Source: Limnanthes douglasii subsp. nivea
Lineage: Eukaryota; Streptophyta; Magnoliopsida; Brassicales; Limnanthaceae
DNA: 64,000 nt
Reading direction: 5' to 3'
Assembly (NCBI GenBank): GCA_036936605.1
Contig: JAUPFV010000001.1
Span: 321,620,250 to 321,684,249 of the forward strand
A program made the translations under genes and the position numbers. Under the pieces are notes generated by a model that saw nothing but the letters and a program-made list of their open reading frames with translations, was not told the DNA's origin and searched no databases. Shown here in pieces: positions 32,290 to 43,757 of the stretch (positions are counted from its first letter, which is position 1; each line of letters starts with the position of its first letter).

Positions 32290-33252
32290 AAGATGTAAGA
32301 TGGAAGTCGATTACAAATATTTCAAGTCTCCAGCAATGCTATATGCTATTATATTGCTGGAAAGTTTGAATATAGGATATATACGCATTGAAGACTAACT
32401 TACTTTTCTTTTTGAAGTTATCTCAGAAATCAAATGGAGCTTATTATGATGACGCTGTGGTATCAGCTCATGAAGGAAGTCTCTAACCTAAAGCACCTGG
32501 AAATGGAACTGAAGAGCGTCAGAAATAATCAATAGGATTATCCTCACTTCAATTAAGGGAATTTATATGAAGGAATGCAAGCTGTGAGAAGGAAATTACT
32601 CACTGAAAAATTCATTCCTCATTATAGTCCAATACACTGATCTACTTCATCAATTCGGTGAGGATGATTGCAAATCATGAGCATCAAAAAAGCGAAGTTT
32701 GACAAGTGACTAAAGGTTTATATAATAGAGAAAAGACTTCAAAAGAAACTTACCCTGAAACTCAGCTCAATCTTTACAAAGGAAGTCGACAGTCCTTTGC
32801 ATGTGGATGTCTATGCTGAAATCGTATCTCCTGGAAATTGAACTAAAGATAGTCATAAACTTTCTCTACTAAAAGGAAATGTTCACTCTTCGATTCAGGG
32901 AAAAGAAATGCTACAAACTGCTGAGGGATGCAAGCTACTTTAAGGAAAAACCTTACCCTGATTAAGACTTTACAATCCTCTCTTTAGACGTCTCACTGCT
33001 GATCGAACTCTTCCCTCAAATTTCTGATGAAGACTGTGATAATTTTAACCATTGAACTTCAAGTAATCGAGAAGCTAAAGGCAGTAGTTATGACTGTCTG
33101 TAGAAGAGAGAGAACATATCGATTCAAATTAGGGTTTGTATGTTAATTGGGGATCTAGGGTATAAGTACTCTATCCAAAATTGATTTCAAGTCTCTAATC
33201 TTTAAAACTCTTTCAATTTGAGTAATAATTTTTTTTTTAATTTTTTTTTAAA
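32290..33252 (+). repeat. 3' untranslated region of LINE A with an imperfect ~334-bp internal duplication
   Basis: The phrase CCTGGAAATGGAACTGAAGA at 32496 recurs as CCTGGAAATTGAACTAAAGA at 32830. Downstream similarities (GGAATGCAAGCT / GGGATGCAAGCT and the AAGGAAA-CTTACC-CTGA pattern) keep the same register, suggesting two diverged units of about 334 bp. No open frame of note. Confidence 0.45.
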
Positions 33253-33272
33253 AAACTTCACTTTATTTCTAT

Positions 33273-34600
33273 TTTTTATAGATATAATTTAGAAAACAAC
33301 AAAATATATTACAAACGAAAATTTATCGAATCAAATATCACTGGTAGCTTTTATCGTAGCTATTTATTATTTCAAACAATTTATATAACAAATATTTTTA
33401 AGTAGTTCCATTTTTTACATTAATCTTCAAATATAACAAATAATTATTGCTTAAATTTTTTATAGCCATAATAATTAATTTTAATATTTATAAAAAGTAA
33501 TCATATATTATAAAATTGAGTTTTTATTGAAATTTTAAAATAATAATAACTGAAAAATAAAAGTTGAAAAACTATTAATAAACAAAATTCTACAACTATA
33601 AATCTTATAACAAAACAAAAAAATATCCGAAACAAAACTTAATTAGACCGGATGAAATATACTGAAAACCGGAAATGAAATTCAAACTATAGTTAAAATC
33701 TTCATAATCTACAATGACACTTACATCGTGACATAAAGAGGGAAGAACATTTGAATTGGGAAATTTATAGTCCGTTCTTTGAGGGCGGTTTATGGGGCCC
33801 ACCTTGATAAGGACTTACATAACATATAAACCAATAAGAATCCGACAACTTAAAAAGCAACGGTGGCAGATATATATTGACATAATGGGCCATAGAAAGC
33901 CCACTTTGGTTGAGTCACCTTCCAACTTTTATATATCGTTTCTTATACGCTCTTTTCTTGTTTCTGTAGTTATTCATATCTTTGAACATAAATGTACTTT
34001 CTATTTTTCCCCTATCTATTACTCTTATTTTATTACCTTTTTAAACCAATTAAGACCGGAGAATAAAGTATAAAATTTTATAAAGTATAGTGATGTATTA
34101 TTTGTCCAAATTAATATTAGGTTGAAACTTAAATCGATGGAGTGAGTAATTTGACTTAAGTAAAATGTTTAAAATAAATTATTACTCTATTTGATAATTT
34201 TAAATTGAATCGGGAGGTCCTCCGTTTGATGCAAACGTTTTTATTTTATTTTATTATATGTATATAAGAATTATAGATATTGGAAATATCTTTTTTAAAC
34301 AAAATATAATTAAATATTCAAACCTAACTATTTATGAAGAAATATAATATAAACTATTTATTATCATTTAATATTTGATATTTTAATTTTTTTTAAAGTT
34401 ATTAATATTATATTTTTATATATGCAACATTTACTACATATATTCCATTTTCAACCGATTGAATAATTATTTCACTACACAAGTTATTAACTCCACAATC
34501 AAATTATTATTATTATTTCAAAATCAATTTTTTTTTAATATTTGTGAAAAAATATTAAACGACACCTATTATGAAACGAAGGTAGTACTTTTCACTCCAA
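33273..34600. other. Mostly AT-rich spacer between LINE A and LINE B
   Basis: Long AT-rich runs (33,290-33,600 and 34,090-34,560) flank a more GC-balanced island at about 33,600-34,070. The open frame at 33792-34073 shows no family and overlaps promoter-like motifs listed separately. Confidence 0.5.
33785..33965 (+). promoter_or_regulatory. Promoter-like island (GGGCCCA motifs and TATA), no gene attached
   Basis: TGGGGCCCACC at 33793-33803 and TGGGCC at 33886-33891 are the site-II/TCP type of motif common in plant promoters. About 40 bp downstream is TTTATATAT (33928-33936), then a pyrimidine-rich stretch. No gene follows; LINE B begins about 0.7 kb downstream. It may be a captured or orphaned promoter, or the LINE's upstream region, or chance. 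Confidence 0.25.
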
Positions 34601-34673
34601 AATATACGAAGTTCTCTTAGCATTTTTGGTCATTTTAAAATTCTCTTTACTTTGAGAATACAAAGACTAGCGA

Positions 34674-36180
34674 ATGAAAGTTAACCCATTAGAAACATCA
34701 ATGGAAAAAGGATACATTATTCTTTTGTCATATTCGTTAAAGTCTCAAAACACAAGCTTCTACAACAACTCAAGTAAAAATATGCATAAGATAAATGGAT
34801 CTCAAGACTCAGATAAAAGAGTATCATCAAATGGTAAACAACTCTCTATCTTGAACAGAGAAACAAAGTTTCATACTTTACAAAATAAAAAAAACAACAA
34901 TCAACATGATCATCTCAAAATTATCAACAAGGATTCTAATAACATCAATGTAAGATCACCCAACCTATGATCAATCATTGCGAAATACGCAAATCCAAAC
35001 TCAACTGGATAAGACTGAAGCCAAAAGTTAAAAGAATCTACAAAATATACTAATTTATGGAGATTTGTTATGAGAGGACCTAAAACTAGGAGTATTCAAA
35101 CGTTTTTGGATATATTTAAATTTACTGGTGAAGTTTATGTATCATCTTGGGATTAGAGACATGTTTTAATAGAGCTAGACCTTCAAGATAATCTGAAAAA
35201 ACTTTGGCATCAAATTGGATGGACAGTTAGAGATAAAATTACGAGGTTTTTAAGATTGGAGCCATCATTCAACCCAAATAGAGAATCATCAATAATTCAT
35301 GTTTGGACCATACTTCCAAACCTACCGGAGTTCATGTACGATCATAATACAATAAGGATTATAGCAAAGAACACAAATAAATCTTTCATAATTTAGGTTA
35401 TTAAGAATAATATAGCTAGATTTACCTGGTGTAAAGTGTGGTTAGCATTATATGTCTCTAATGAACCAATCACTAAGGTATGAATTGCCTTTGGTAATGA
35501 AAAAAAGTTATGGCAAGAAATAAAATATGTAAATAAACCACCAAACTACAACCATTGTTATCATTTAGGTCATCTATCAACTAGTTGTAAAAAAAGCATC
35601 CTAACTAGATTAATCTCAGCCTAAACTTCAAAATAACCTACCTTCGACTAGCAAACGACCAATAAAAATCCCAATATTGACTTCAATGATGAAGTCCATA
35701 ATAATTAAAGATGGTTATGCTAACCAGGTTAACAAAAAATAAATGATAATATGCAGCAACAGAAGGATAAAACTATATAAGATCAAGTGATTTAACACCA
35801 AGATGATAAGGCCAATGAGATGGACCAGATAAGAACATATACAAAAAACAACTCTAGAATAGATAGTCATGCAAAAAAGCCACAAGAAAATGAGAAAAAA
35901 ACATATAAATAAAGGATGAAGATATGATTGAAGTAATGCAAGATATAAAAATAGGCAACTTATTTGTAGAAGTTAGACATAGAGGTAATACTTTTGAATC
36001 TGAATCCCCAACAAAATGAAATATGGGTAGTTTACCTACCTCTCATACCGTTAAGAAACTAGAGTTTGAGAAAAAAAATTCAAGAAAGTACAAAATATGA
36101 AACCTAAGAAAACCAATACCAAGAGCTTGAAAGAATCCATCATTACCAAAGGTCCATCAGCTAAAGGGTCTGGTAGACCA
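34674..36180 (+). pseudogene. LINE B ORF1 (nucleic-acid-binding protein, broken)
   Basis: A 98-codon open N-terminal part (34674-34970) is Asn/Lys/Ser-rich. Across frames, 35,060-35,640 then shows the DUF4283-like region usual in plant LINE ORF1: FKFTGEVYVSSWD, LDLQDNLKKLWHQIGW and LPEFMYDHNTIRIIAK. A degenerate zinc-knuckle (HCYHLGHLSTSCKK) lies near 35,560. The protein would coat the LINE RNA. Many stops; no product expected. Confidence 0.55.
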
Positions 36181-36199
36181 TTCTCAACCATCTTCAAAT

Positions 36200-39100
36200 G
36201 ACAATAAATATTTTAAGCTGGAATATTATGGGCCTTGGTAACAAGGCAACTATGAGGAATTAAATACTATTGAAAGAATATAGAAGATTGACTTTATGAC
36301 ACTACATGAGCTTATAATTTCAGCTGGAAATTTAAAACAGATTATGAAGAAGTTAGGGTATCAATTTAGCACTTCGAATATCAATAACAAAACATAGGTA
36401 TTCTAGAAGAATCAATCTTAAGAGAGGTTATTTCAAATAAAGATCAACTTATATATTTGAAAGTTCATCACATGAACTTGGATAATACCTTATAGGTTAC
36501 TATTATATATGGAAAATGTATAAGAGCTCAAAGAACTCTCCTTATGACAGCTTGAAGAACCTCTCATCCTATGTAGATAAATAGATAATAATGGGCAATT
36601 TTAACGTTATTACTAACCATAATGAGCAGTTATCTTGCTCTATTATATTCCATAGAAGTATGGACGAGTTACTGAGGTTGTTCAGGACTGTAACCTAGAT
36701 GATGTTGGGTTTATTGTCTCTAAATACACATTGACAAACGATAGGAAATAATATATAGAATCTTATTCAATTCTAAATTGGCTGATTACTTCAACAACAC
36801 AATTGTCATCTATATGGTGAGAACAGGGTCTGATCATTTGCTCTTAAGTATTGTTATTTCAATTAAAAAAAGAAATATAAAATCCTTATTTAGGTTCCAA
36901 AATATGTGGATCTCACATCTAGAGTTCTTTGATATGGTAAAGGAGAATTGATCAAAAGCATCACATGGCATACATATTCACATATTTTGTCCAAAAATGA
37001 AAAGATTGAAACAAATACTCAAAATCTGGAAAAAGAGGTATTTGGAAATGTGTTCGAAGCTATTATTCAGATTGAAAAGGAAGTAAAATAAAGAGAAGGT
37101 TGTTACCAAGCCTTTTGGAATCAAGAAGATAGAGTAAACCTGTCCAAAGTAAAAACTTTTGACCTCTAAGTACTTGCTAGAGAGGAGATCTACTGGGAGT
37201 AAAAAAAGCCATATAAGTTGGCTTAAAGATAGTGATGGGAAATATAAATTTTATCACAGATATGTCAGGAAAAAAGAATGAGGAATTTCATTAAAGGTCA
37301 ATGGATAAATGGTATCTAGATTGATGATCCAAAAGAACTTGGATTATCTGTAACAAAATACTTTAAATCCTTACTTGTAGATAATACTACTCAAGTTTAA
37401 TAAGATGATATCTACTATATTATTCATAGTCTCATTACAAAATAAAACAATTTCATAATCTTGGAATTACCTAAAGAAAATCAGATACATGACGCAATAA
37501 TGTCCTTAAATCCTATAAGTGTTGCTGGTGTAGATGGGTACACAACTAAGTTCTTTCAAGTTTGTTGGCCTATAATCAACAAGGAATTGTGTGAAACCAT
37601 TACAACCTTCTTCAATAATTACCATGTCCCTCAAAAAATCCACGGTACCTATATATATCTCAATCCTAAAACAGATCAACCTCAATCAAAGAATGATTTC
37701 AGACCCATCAACCTTTGTACTATGTTCAACAAGATCCTATATAAGGTCTTAAGCAACAGAATAATTATGGTTCCTCATAGAATCATTTTTGATGAGCAAT
37801 AAGGATTTGTCAATAGAAGAAATATCCATGACGACATCCTTCTTACCCGTGAATTAGTATATGACTTAAACAAGAAGGTTCGATGAGGAAACTTAATACT
37901 AAAAGTTGACATGTCAAAGGCCTTTGATACACTGCCATTTAACATCATCATCAAAGTTATGCATAATTTTAGTTTTTTAAAAAAATTCCATATCCTAATC
38001 ATGAAGAGTATAGACTATTCATGCTTCTTCATTCTTGTAAATGGTAAAATTTATGGGTTCCTCAAGTTAACTAATGGAGTTAGGCAGGGAGATCATTTAT
38101 CTTCCAGCCTTTTCATTATTACTGAAGAATATACACTAAGAAGCATGAATAATCTTTTTGAAACAAAACCTGATATGAGATATAAAACTAGAGCTTACCT
38201 GGACATTCTCTCATTAGCCTTTGCTAATTACCTACTAATTTTCACAAACTGTACAACTTCAAATATAAAGGTACTTTGTAAATTGCTAAACCACTACCAA
38301 GCTGTCTTAGGTCAAGTGATAAATAAAGATAAAACCAAGCTATATACAGCTTCAAGAATACCTCAAACAAAAGTAAAGATCTTGGAAAACATCACATGCT
38401 TCAACCACGATACCCTCCATCTTAAGTATCTTGGAATCTCTATCAGTACATCAAACAAAAAAATGAATTATAAGAGTTAGTCATGAAGATAAGGTCTAAA
38501 ATATATGAGTAAGACTCTAAAATACTATATTTTGGTGGAAAGTAATATATTAGCTAGATTGTAACTTAAAGGATAAAAGGAATATACAATAAGTTTATAT
38601 GGGGAAATTTAGAAACTAAATCTAATACCATTTGGTCTAGATGGTTTAAACAATGTAAACCTTATTTAGAGGGTGGAATAAACAATAGGATAATCAAAGA
38701 TCTTCAAACAACGTACTTTTGTAAGATGTGATATAGATTTAGAGCTCAAAAAACCTTATGGGCAAGATACCTCAAATCAATATATTGTCCTTCCTCCCTT
38801 CCAACAAATGTCCAGGTTATAAGAAAATATTCCAAAAATTGGAAAAGATTGTTGAAAATAAGGAACCTTGCTGAATCATTCTTTTGTTAGAAACTTAGAG
38901 CAAGAAACATAGAATCTAATCTGAAAATGATGTTCCAACCATTCATTCATTCAATATATTGACAATGAAGATATGTCTTGGTACCAGTTAGATAAAATCA
39001 AGAACTGATGGTTTATGACCACTGAAATCTTGACCTCGTAAAGCAACAAATAACACCTCATGATATTTCCAAATTAAATAAGTTTAGAGTAAATCTTAGC

Positions 39101-40155
39101 AAATTAGGCTATATCAATTAGACAATTATCAAAATCTAAAGACTTCAACATAAAAGAAACTTCAGATAACATTAGATCTAAAGTGAACAAATCTTAACTA
39201 TTTGGTAGAATTTGGAACTCAATGACACCTACAAAATGTTCATTACTTTTCTGGAAAGTATTGAACAGCTGGATTCCAATGGATTCAATTCTCCAGAAAA
39301 TGAATCTCAGCTTGGCATCTAAATGCCAATTTTGCAAAAAGTTTTGAAACTGTCCAACACTTGTTTGTAAATTATTATGTTACATGGGAAGTGTGGAAGC
39401 ATTTTGCAAGGCTATTTGGAATCCTGGTAACTAAGAACATGACCCTCCATCACATAATTGGAAACTAGTTTTGGTCAAGTAACAATGATGTACACATAAA
39501 AACAATCATCATTTCTATAACATACTAGATTATTTGGAAGAATATGAATAAAATCAAACATCATATTATAAAGTGCAATGTTAACAATATGATTGATCAA
39601 ATAAAATGCGTGATAACTAACCTTGATAAGTAAAATCTACTAAAGAGATCTCACTAGAGTCAAATTGCAAATGTTGCAGCAGCTCTTGGTTGCATATACC
39701 ACATATAAATCCCTAGGAATTGCTTACCTCTCAAATGGATTCATCCTACAGAAAACATATTCAAATTGAACACAAATGGCTCAAGTAACATTTACGGAGA
39801 GGCTAGTCGAAGAGGGTTGATTCAAGATCATAAAGTAAAAATTCTTATAGCGTTTGGAAGAACATATGGGAAGCAATCCTCACTCATTGTAGAAAACCAT
39901 GCCTTTTTAGATGGCCTTATCATTTGTAACCAAAAGAAGATCAAAATGCTAGATATTAAAACAGATTCGAATATATTAATTAAAATTTTAGCTTCAAAAA
40001 ATCCCTTGTACTTGGACACAATGCTTCAATATTATAGGACTCTCATATCCTCAAATATGAAAATTAAACACAACTACAGAGAAAAAAACAAAGCAACATA
40101 TTGGTTCAAAAAATTGAGCTTCAAGGTTAAAGACGATTTTGATTTCGATCAATAA
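36200..40155 (+). pseudogene. LINE B ORF2: endonuclease, reverse transcriptase, RNase H (broken; catalytic FADD lost)
   Basis: Endonuclease start ILSWNIMGLGN is at about 36215 and IMGNFNVITNHNE near 36590. RT blocks: SLNPISVAGVDGYTTKFFQ (about 37505), FRPINLCTMFNKIL (about 37700), the frame after a TAA (37799-37801) with GFVNRRNIHDDIL, VDMSKAFDTLPF (about 37905) and NGVRQGDHLSS (about 38075). The catalytic motif reads AFANYLLIF (about 38220) instead of AFADDLLIF, so both metal-binding Asp are gone. RNase H remnants lie at 39,766-40,155 (LNTNGSSNIYGEASRRG). It could not copy RNA as it stands. Confidence 0.78.
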
Positions 40156-40560
40156 TAGGTCTCAACTCAATTAAAAGTTGTTACCTTTCTCGAAAGCATA
40201 GGTACTTGTTACATAATAATTGATGATTATGTATTCTTATATAAGTAACTAACATGACATTAACAATCAAGTAAGATGAATCCCGACCTATCAAACAACA
40301 ATCATTGTTCTTCATTTGCAGGCCCAATAAGGAAAAAATCTAAAAAAAACACTTAGGAAGATGAAAGAGTTCGAGAATGAAGAAACTAAAACAAGAACAC
40401 AAGATTTTCCAAGTCAACCAAAACAAAATCAAAAGCTTACATGAACATTTTCTTTGTTCAAAATGAAGAGTCGAGTAGATTGAGTAGACCATTGACCAAA
40501 AGATTACAGTGAAACTCGTGTCTAGGGTTTTTGAGCTCTAACCAAAATTCTTCTAGATTA

Positions 40561-41141
40561 TTGAAGCTGAAAGATGAGTTAGTCTTATGAATTCAGTTTT
40601 AGCGCTAAAATTGAATTTTGTTTCCCTCCAAACTGAATATGAATAGGAGATATCATATAATAGGCCTACGTGGCCGTACTAATATATATTCATTCATTGT
40701 TTTGCTTGAATATATATATATATATATATATCATTTATTTTTTAATGTTAGTTGTTTGAGTCTCATTTTATTCTTCTTTTTTATGTTTCTCTTTTATCCT
40801 GCTAGAATCTTATGTTTCATCTATTATCAATTTTTGAAATTTTATTAATTTCGAGTTCGATACCGAAGGATGATTGTCGATGACAATGTTACTTATTCCA
40901 TTAAACCAACTTTTGACAAAGTGGTTAGACTTTTAACTTACACATAATACTACAAATGTCACAAATCTCTCAAACCACTTTGTTCATTTGTAACGTCAAC
41001 AGTTTGTTGGTTACGATGAACGTCGTTGAACAACCTGCGATCAACATTAACATCATGGTTTAAGTTGTCGATGAATTATTGTCCCAATAAATTCAACATG
41101 GTTATCACATTTTTTAAGTATATAACCTATTTTTCACCTAG
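40561..41141. other. Non-coding spacer with a (TA)n run
   Basis: Holds a (AT)n microsatellite at about 40,709-40,731 and AT-rich DNA. The open frame at 40618-40848 is Phe/Leu/Ile-rich by composition only. Nothing else recognised up to the copia target duplication. Confidence 0.55.
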
Positions 41142-41146
41142 AGATT

Positions 41147-41321
41147 TGTTAGAATATTCAGTGTATTAAGTTTCCTTGTATATACCTCTAAGTTCTCTAT
41201 ATATTGAGAGCCTTACTTGGGTTTGCATTATAAAAAAACAGTTCAATACAAAAAGGAATATTCCCTAATAAACACAAAACCCTAGTCGCTTCCTGCGGCT
41301 ACTTCTCTCTTTGTTTTAACA
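41147..41321 (+). repeat. 5' LTR of the copia element
   Basis: 175 bp, TG...CA ends. The TCTCTATATATTGAGAG block (about 41,193-41,209) contains a TATATA box. PBS follows at 41322. Confidence 0.92.
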
Positions 41322-41371
41322 TGGTATCGGAGCACGTGTGATTCTGGGAATTCTGAACATCCTCAACAAAG

Positions 41372-42453
41372 ATGGCTGGCAATGAAGTCGTGGTCAGTCA
41401 AATCCCTGATGAATTAACAATGCAGATTGTTGTCATTCTGAGAAATGGTCTCGGAACACAACAACAAACAACTAACCCCGAGAATTTATCCCTAGGGATT
41501 AAACTCGGTGGTGACAACTATGCGATATGGGCAAACCTGATAAAGAAAGCAATTGGGGGAAGGGGGAGAGGTTCTCACATTACAGGGGAGCCGACACCTC
41601 AATCCAAAACTGACAACACATATATAAGGTAAGAACAAGATGATCAATGTGTTTTCACATGGATTATCTAGAATCTTGAATCCAGTTTGGTGAATAATGT
41701 CTCGTAATATCCCACTGCAAAATCCCTATGGGATGGGTTAGCCACCACATACGGTTCTGGTATAGATTCGTTACAGGTGTTTGACCTTCATAAGAGGGCT
41801 AATTCATTAAGGCAAGGGTCCGATACACTAGAAGCCTTGTAGAACAAACTGCAGAACATTTGGATGTCTATAGATATGAGAGATCCGAACCCTATGAAAG
41901 ACCCAGAAGACATTCGGATCTACAATAAGAAGACTCAAGAACAAAGACTCTATCAATTGCTAATGGTGATTAATGACAAGCTGGAACCAATCAAGAGAGA
42001 TATCCTGAAAAAGGATCATCTTCCTTCCGTGGAAACAGCATATGCTACAATACGAAGGGAAGTGGCCATGCTTAATATACTAAAATCAAGTTCTTCTGAG
42101 AGTGACTCCATTGAAATTGGAATGGGTTTGGCTGCTAAAGATTCTGCACAGAGGTTTAAATTCTGATCCAAAGAGAAAGAAGATAAATCCAAGTTGTATT
42201 GCACTCATTGTGGGATGAAGAAACACACTAAAGAGACATGTTTCCAGATGGTTGGCTATCCAGAATGGTGGGAGGACGGTCATAAGGAGAAAAATAACCA
42301 GCGTTTCAGATCTAATGTCAAACGGGCTTCGTCTACAAGTGGCGGTGAAGATCTGACTAAAAATGAGCAAGGAAGTGGCACTGGTTTTGGAGGAATGGCG
42401 GCGAACTCCTATGAAAAACTTGGAGGTAAAGGGTTTGAGAAATCAATGAATTA
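41372..42453 (+). pseudogene. gag of the copia element (broken)
   Basis: Starts at ATG 41372 (MAGNEVVVSQIPDEL), with IKLGGDNYAIWANLIKKAI typical of copia gag. A TAA at 41630-41632 and two more stops interrupt the capsid. The frame resumes at about 41700 (KSLWDGLATTYGSG) and 41864. A TGA lies at 42164-42166. The zinc knuckle C-x2-C-x4-H-x4-C is intact at about 42200-42241 (CTHCGMKKHTKETC), followed by GYPEWW. It would package the element RNA. Confidence 0.85.
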
Positions 42454-43757
42454 GATCTTTGATTGCGGGGCTACGGACACCGTGTCTTATGATCCTAAAG
42501 ACTTTGGTGACATGTCATCTCCAAAGAAGTCCCATATTGAGACTGCTAGTGGAGAAATTTGTGAAGTCAAAGGGGGAGGTTCAATTATTTTTTCGGAAAA
42601 ATGGAAATTAAAAACTGCCTTTACATTCCTTCACTATCCTTAAAGTTATTATCTGTTAGTCAAGTGACAAAACAACTCAACTGTGTGGTTCTTATGTATC
42701 CATTTTTTGCATTTTACAAGACATTCGTACGAAGAAGATCATTTAGCGTGGTACTGAACAAGGAGGTCTCTAATATGTTGATGAGGTAGTTCATAAGGGA
42801 CATGTCATGCTTGCTTACGGAAAAACCGAAAGGAAACTTTGGTTATGGCACCGGCGACTTGGTCATCCTTCTTTTAGCTATCTTAAAAGTTTGTTTCCTA
42901 GTTTTTTTTTAATAATTCCATTCATGAGAAATGTGAAACCTACATTCTTGCAAAAAATTGTAGGGCCTTATTTAATCAAAGTAATACTAGAGTTGATTAT
43001 GCTTTTTCGCTAATCCATTCTGATGTTTGGGGTCCAGCACCAAATTCCACTAACAATCAAATCAGATACTTTGTTTTATTTGTGGATGATTTCTCAAGAA
43101 TGACTTGGATATACTTCATGAAACATAAATCGGAAGTACCATAAATATTTGTTTGTTTTTATAAAATAATTTTGACTCAATTTGAAAAAAATACATATTC
43201 TCCGTTCTGATAATGGAACAGAGTTTGTCAACCAAACAATGCATAATTTTTTCAAAACAAATGGTCTTATCCATCAAACCACTTCTCCAAACACAACTCA
43301 ACAAAATGGTACTTCAGAACGAAAAAATTGTACTTTACTTGAAAAAACTCGTGCTACTATAATTGAATCTAGAGTTCCTCATTCTCTTTGGCCAGAAGCT
43401 CTTACTACAGCCACGTATCTTGCGAATCGTCTACCAACCCGATGTCTAGGAAATAAAACTCCATTACAAGTGCTTGCCACCCAATTTACAATTCCATCTG
43501 TTATGACCTTACCACCTTGTGTCTTTGGTTGCTTGGTGTTTGTTCATATCCCTAAAACTAGTCGAAACAAACTTAATATGTGTGCTGAAAAATGTGTATT
43601 CGTTGGGTATGGTGTCCATCAAATGGGCTATCAGTGTTACAATCTGGTTACTCGTCGAATCCATGTCACCATGGACTGTGACTTCTTAGAATCCGATTAT
43701 TATTTTTACCACCAATCTCGTGCTCAGGGGGAGAAAGTAAGTGAATCACTTGACTAG
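42454..43757 (+). pseudogene. Protease and integrase of the copia element (frameshifted)
   Basis: The protease site reads F-D-C-G-A-T-D (about 42458), where copia normally has D-S-G-A, so one active-site neighbour is changed. The GAG-pre-integrase motif LWLWHRRLGHPSF is at about 42837. A frameshift near 42900-43010 precedes the integrase core: HSDVWGPAPNST (first Asp, about 43018), then another shift and LRSDNGTEFVNQ (second Asp, about 43200). NGTSERKN carries the Glu (about 43310). The core continues openly to the TAG at 43755-43757. Confidence 0.85.

Larger units (their letters stand above)
28297..33252 (+). mobile_element. LINE A: 5'-truncated L1-type LINE with a 20-bp target duplication
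   Basis: AAACTTCACTTAATTTCTAT at 28277-28296 recurs with one mismatch at 33253-33272, immediately outside the element, defining both ends. The 5' end falls just upstream of RT, inside ORF2, as expected of abortive reverse transcription. ORF2 remnants with RT, a zinc-finger region and RNase H run to about 32285. A 3' untranslated region of about 960 bp follows. The tail (33229-33252) is T-rich (two runs of T broken by AA), not the usual poly(A). A hAT-like MITE lies within it at 28911-29622. Without that insert the LINE is about 4.2 kb. Confidence 0.82.
34600..40560 (+). mobile_element. LINE B: long, decayed L1-type LINE
   Basis: ORF1 and ORF2 remnants in the right order span at least 34674-40155. 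The 5' and 3' limits are approximate; I found no target duplication or clear tail. It keeps ORF1 and the endonuclease, so it was inserted near full length. Stops and frameshifts are dense throughout. Confidence 0.65.
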
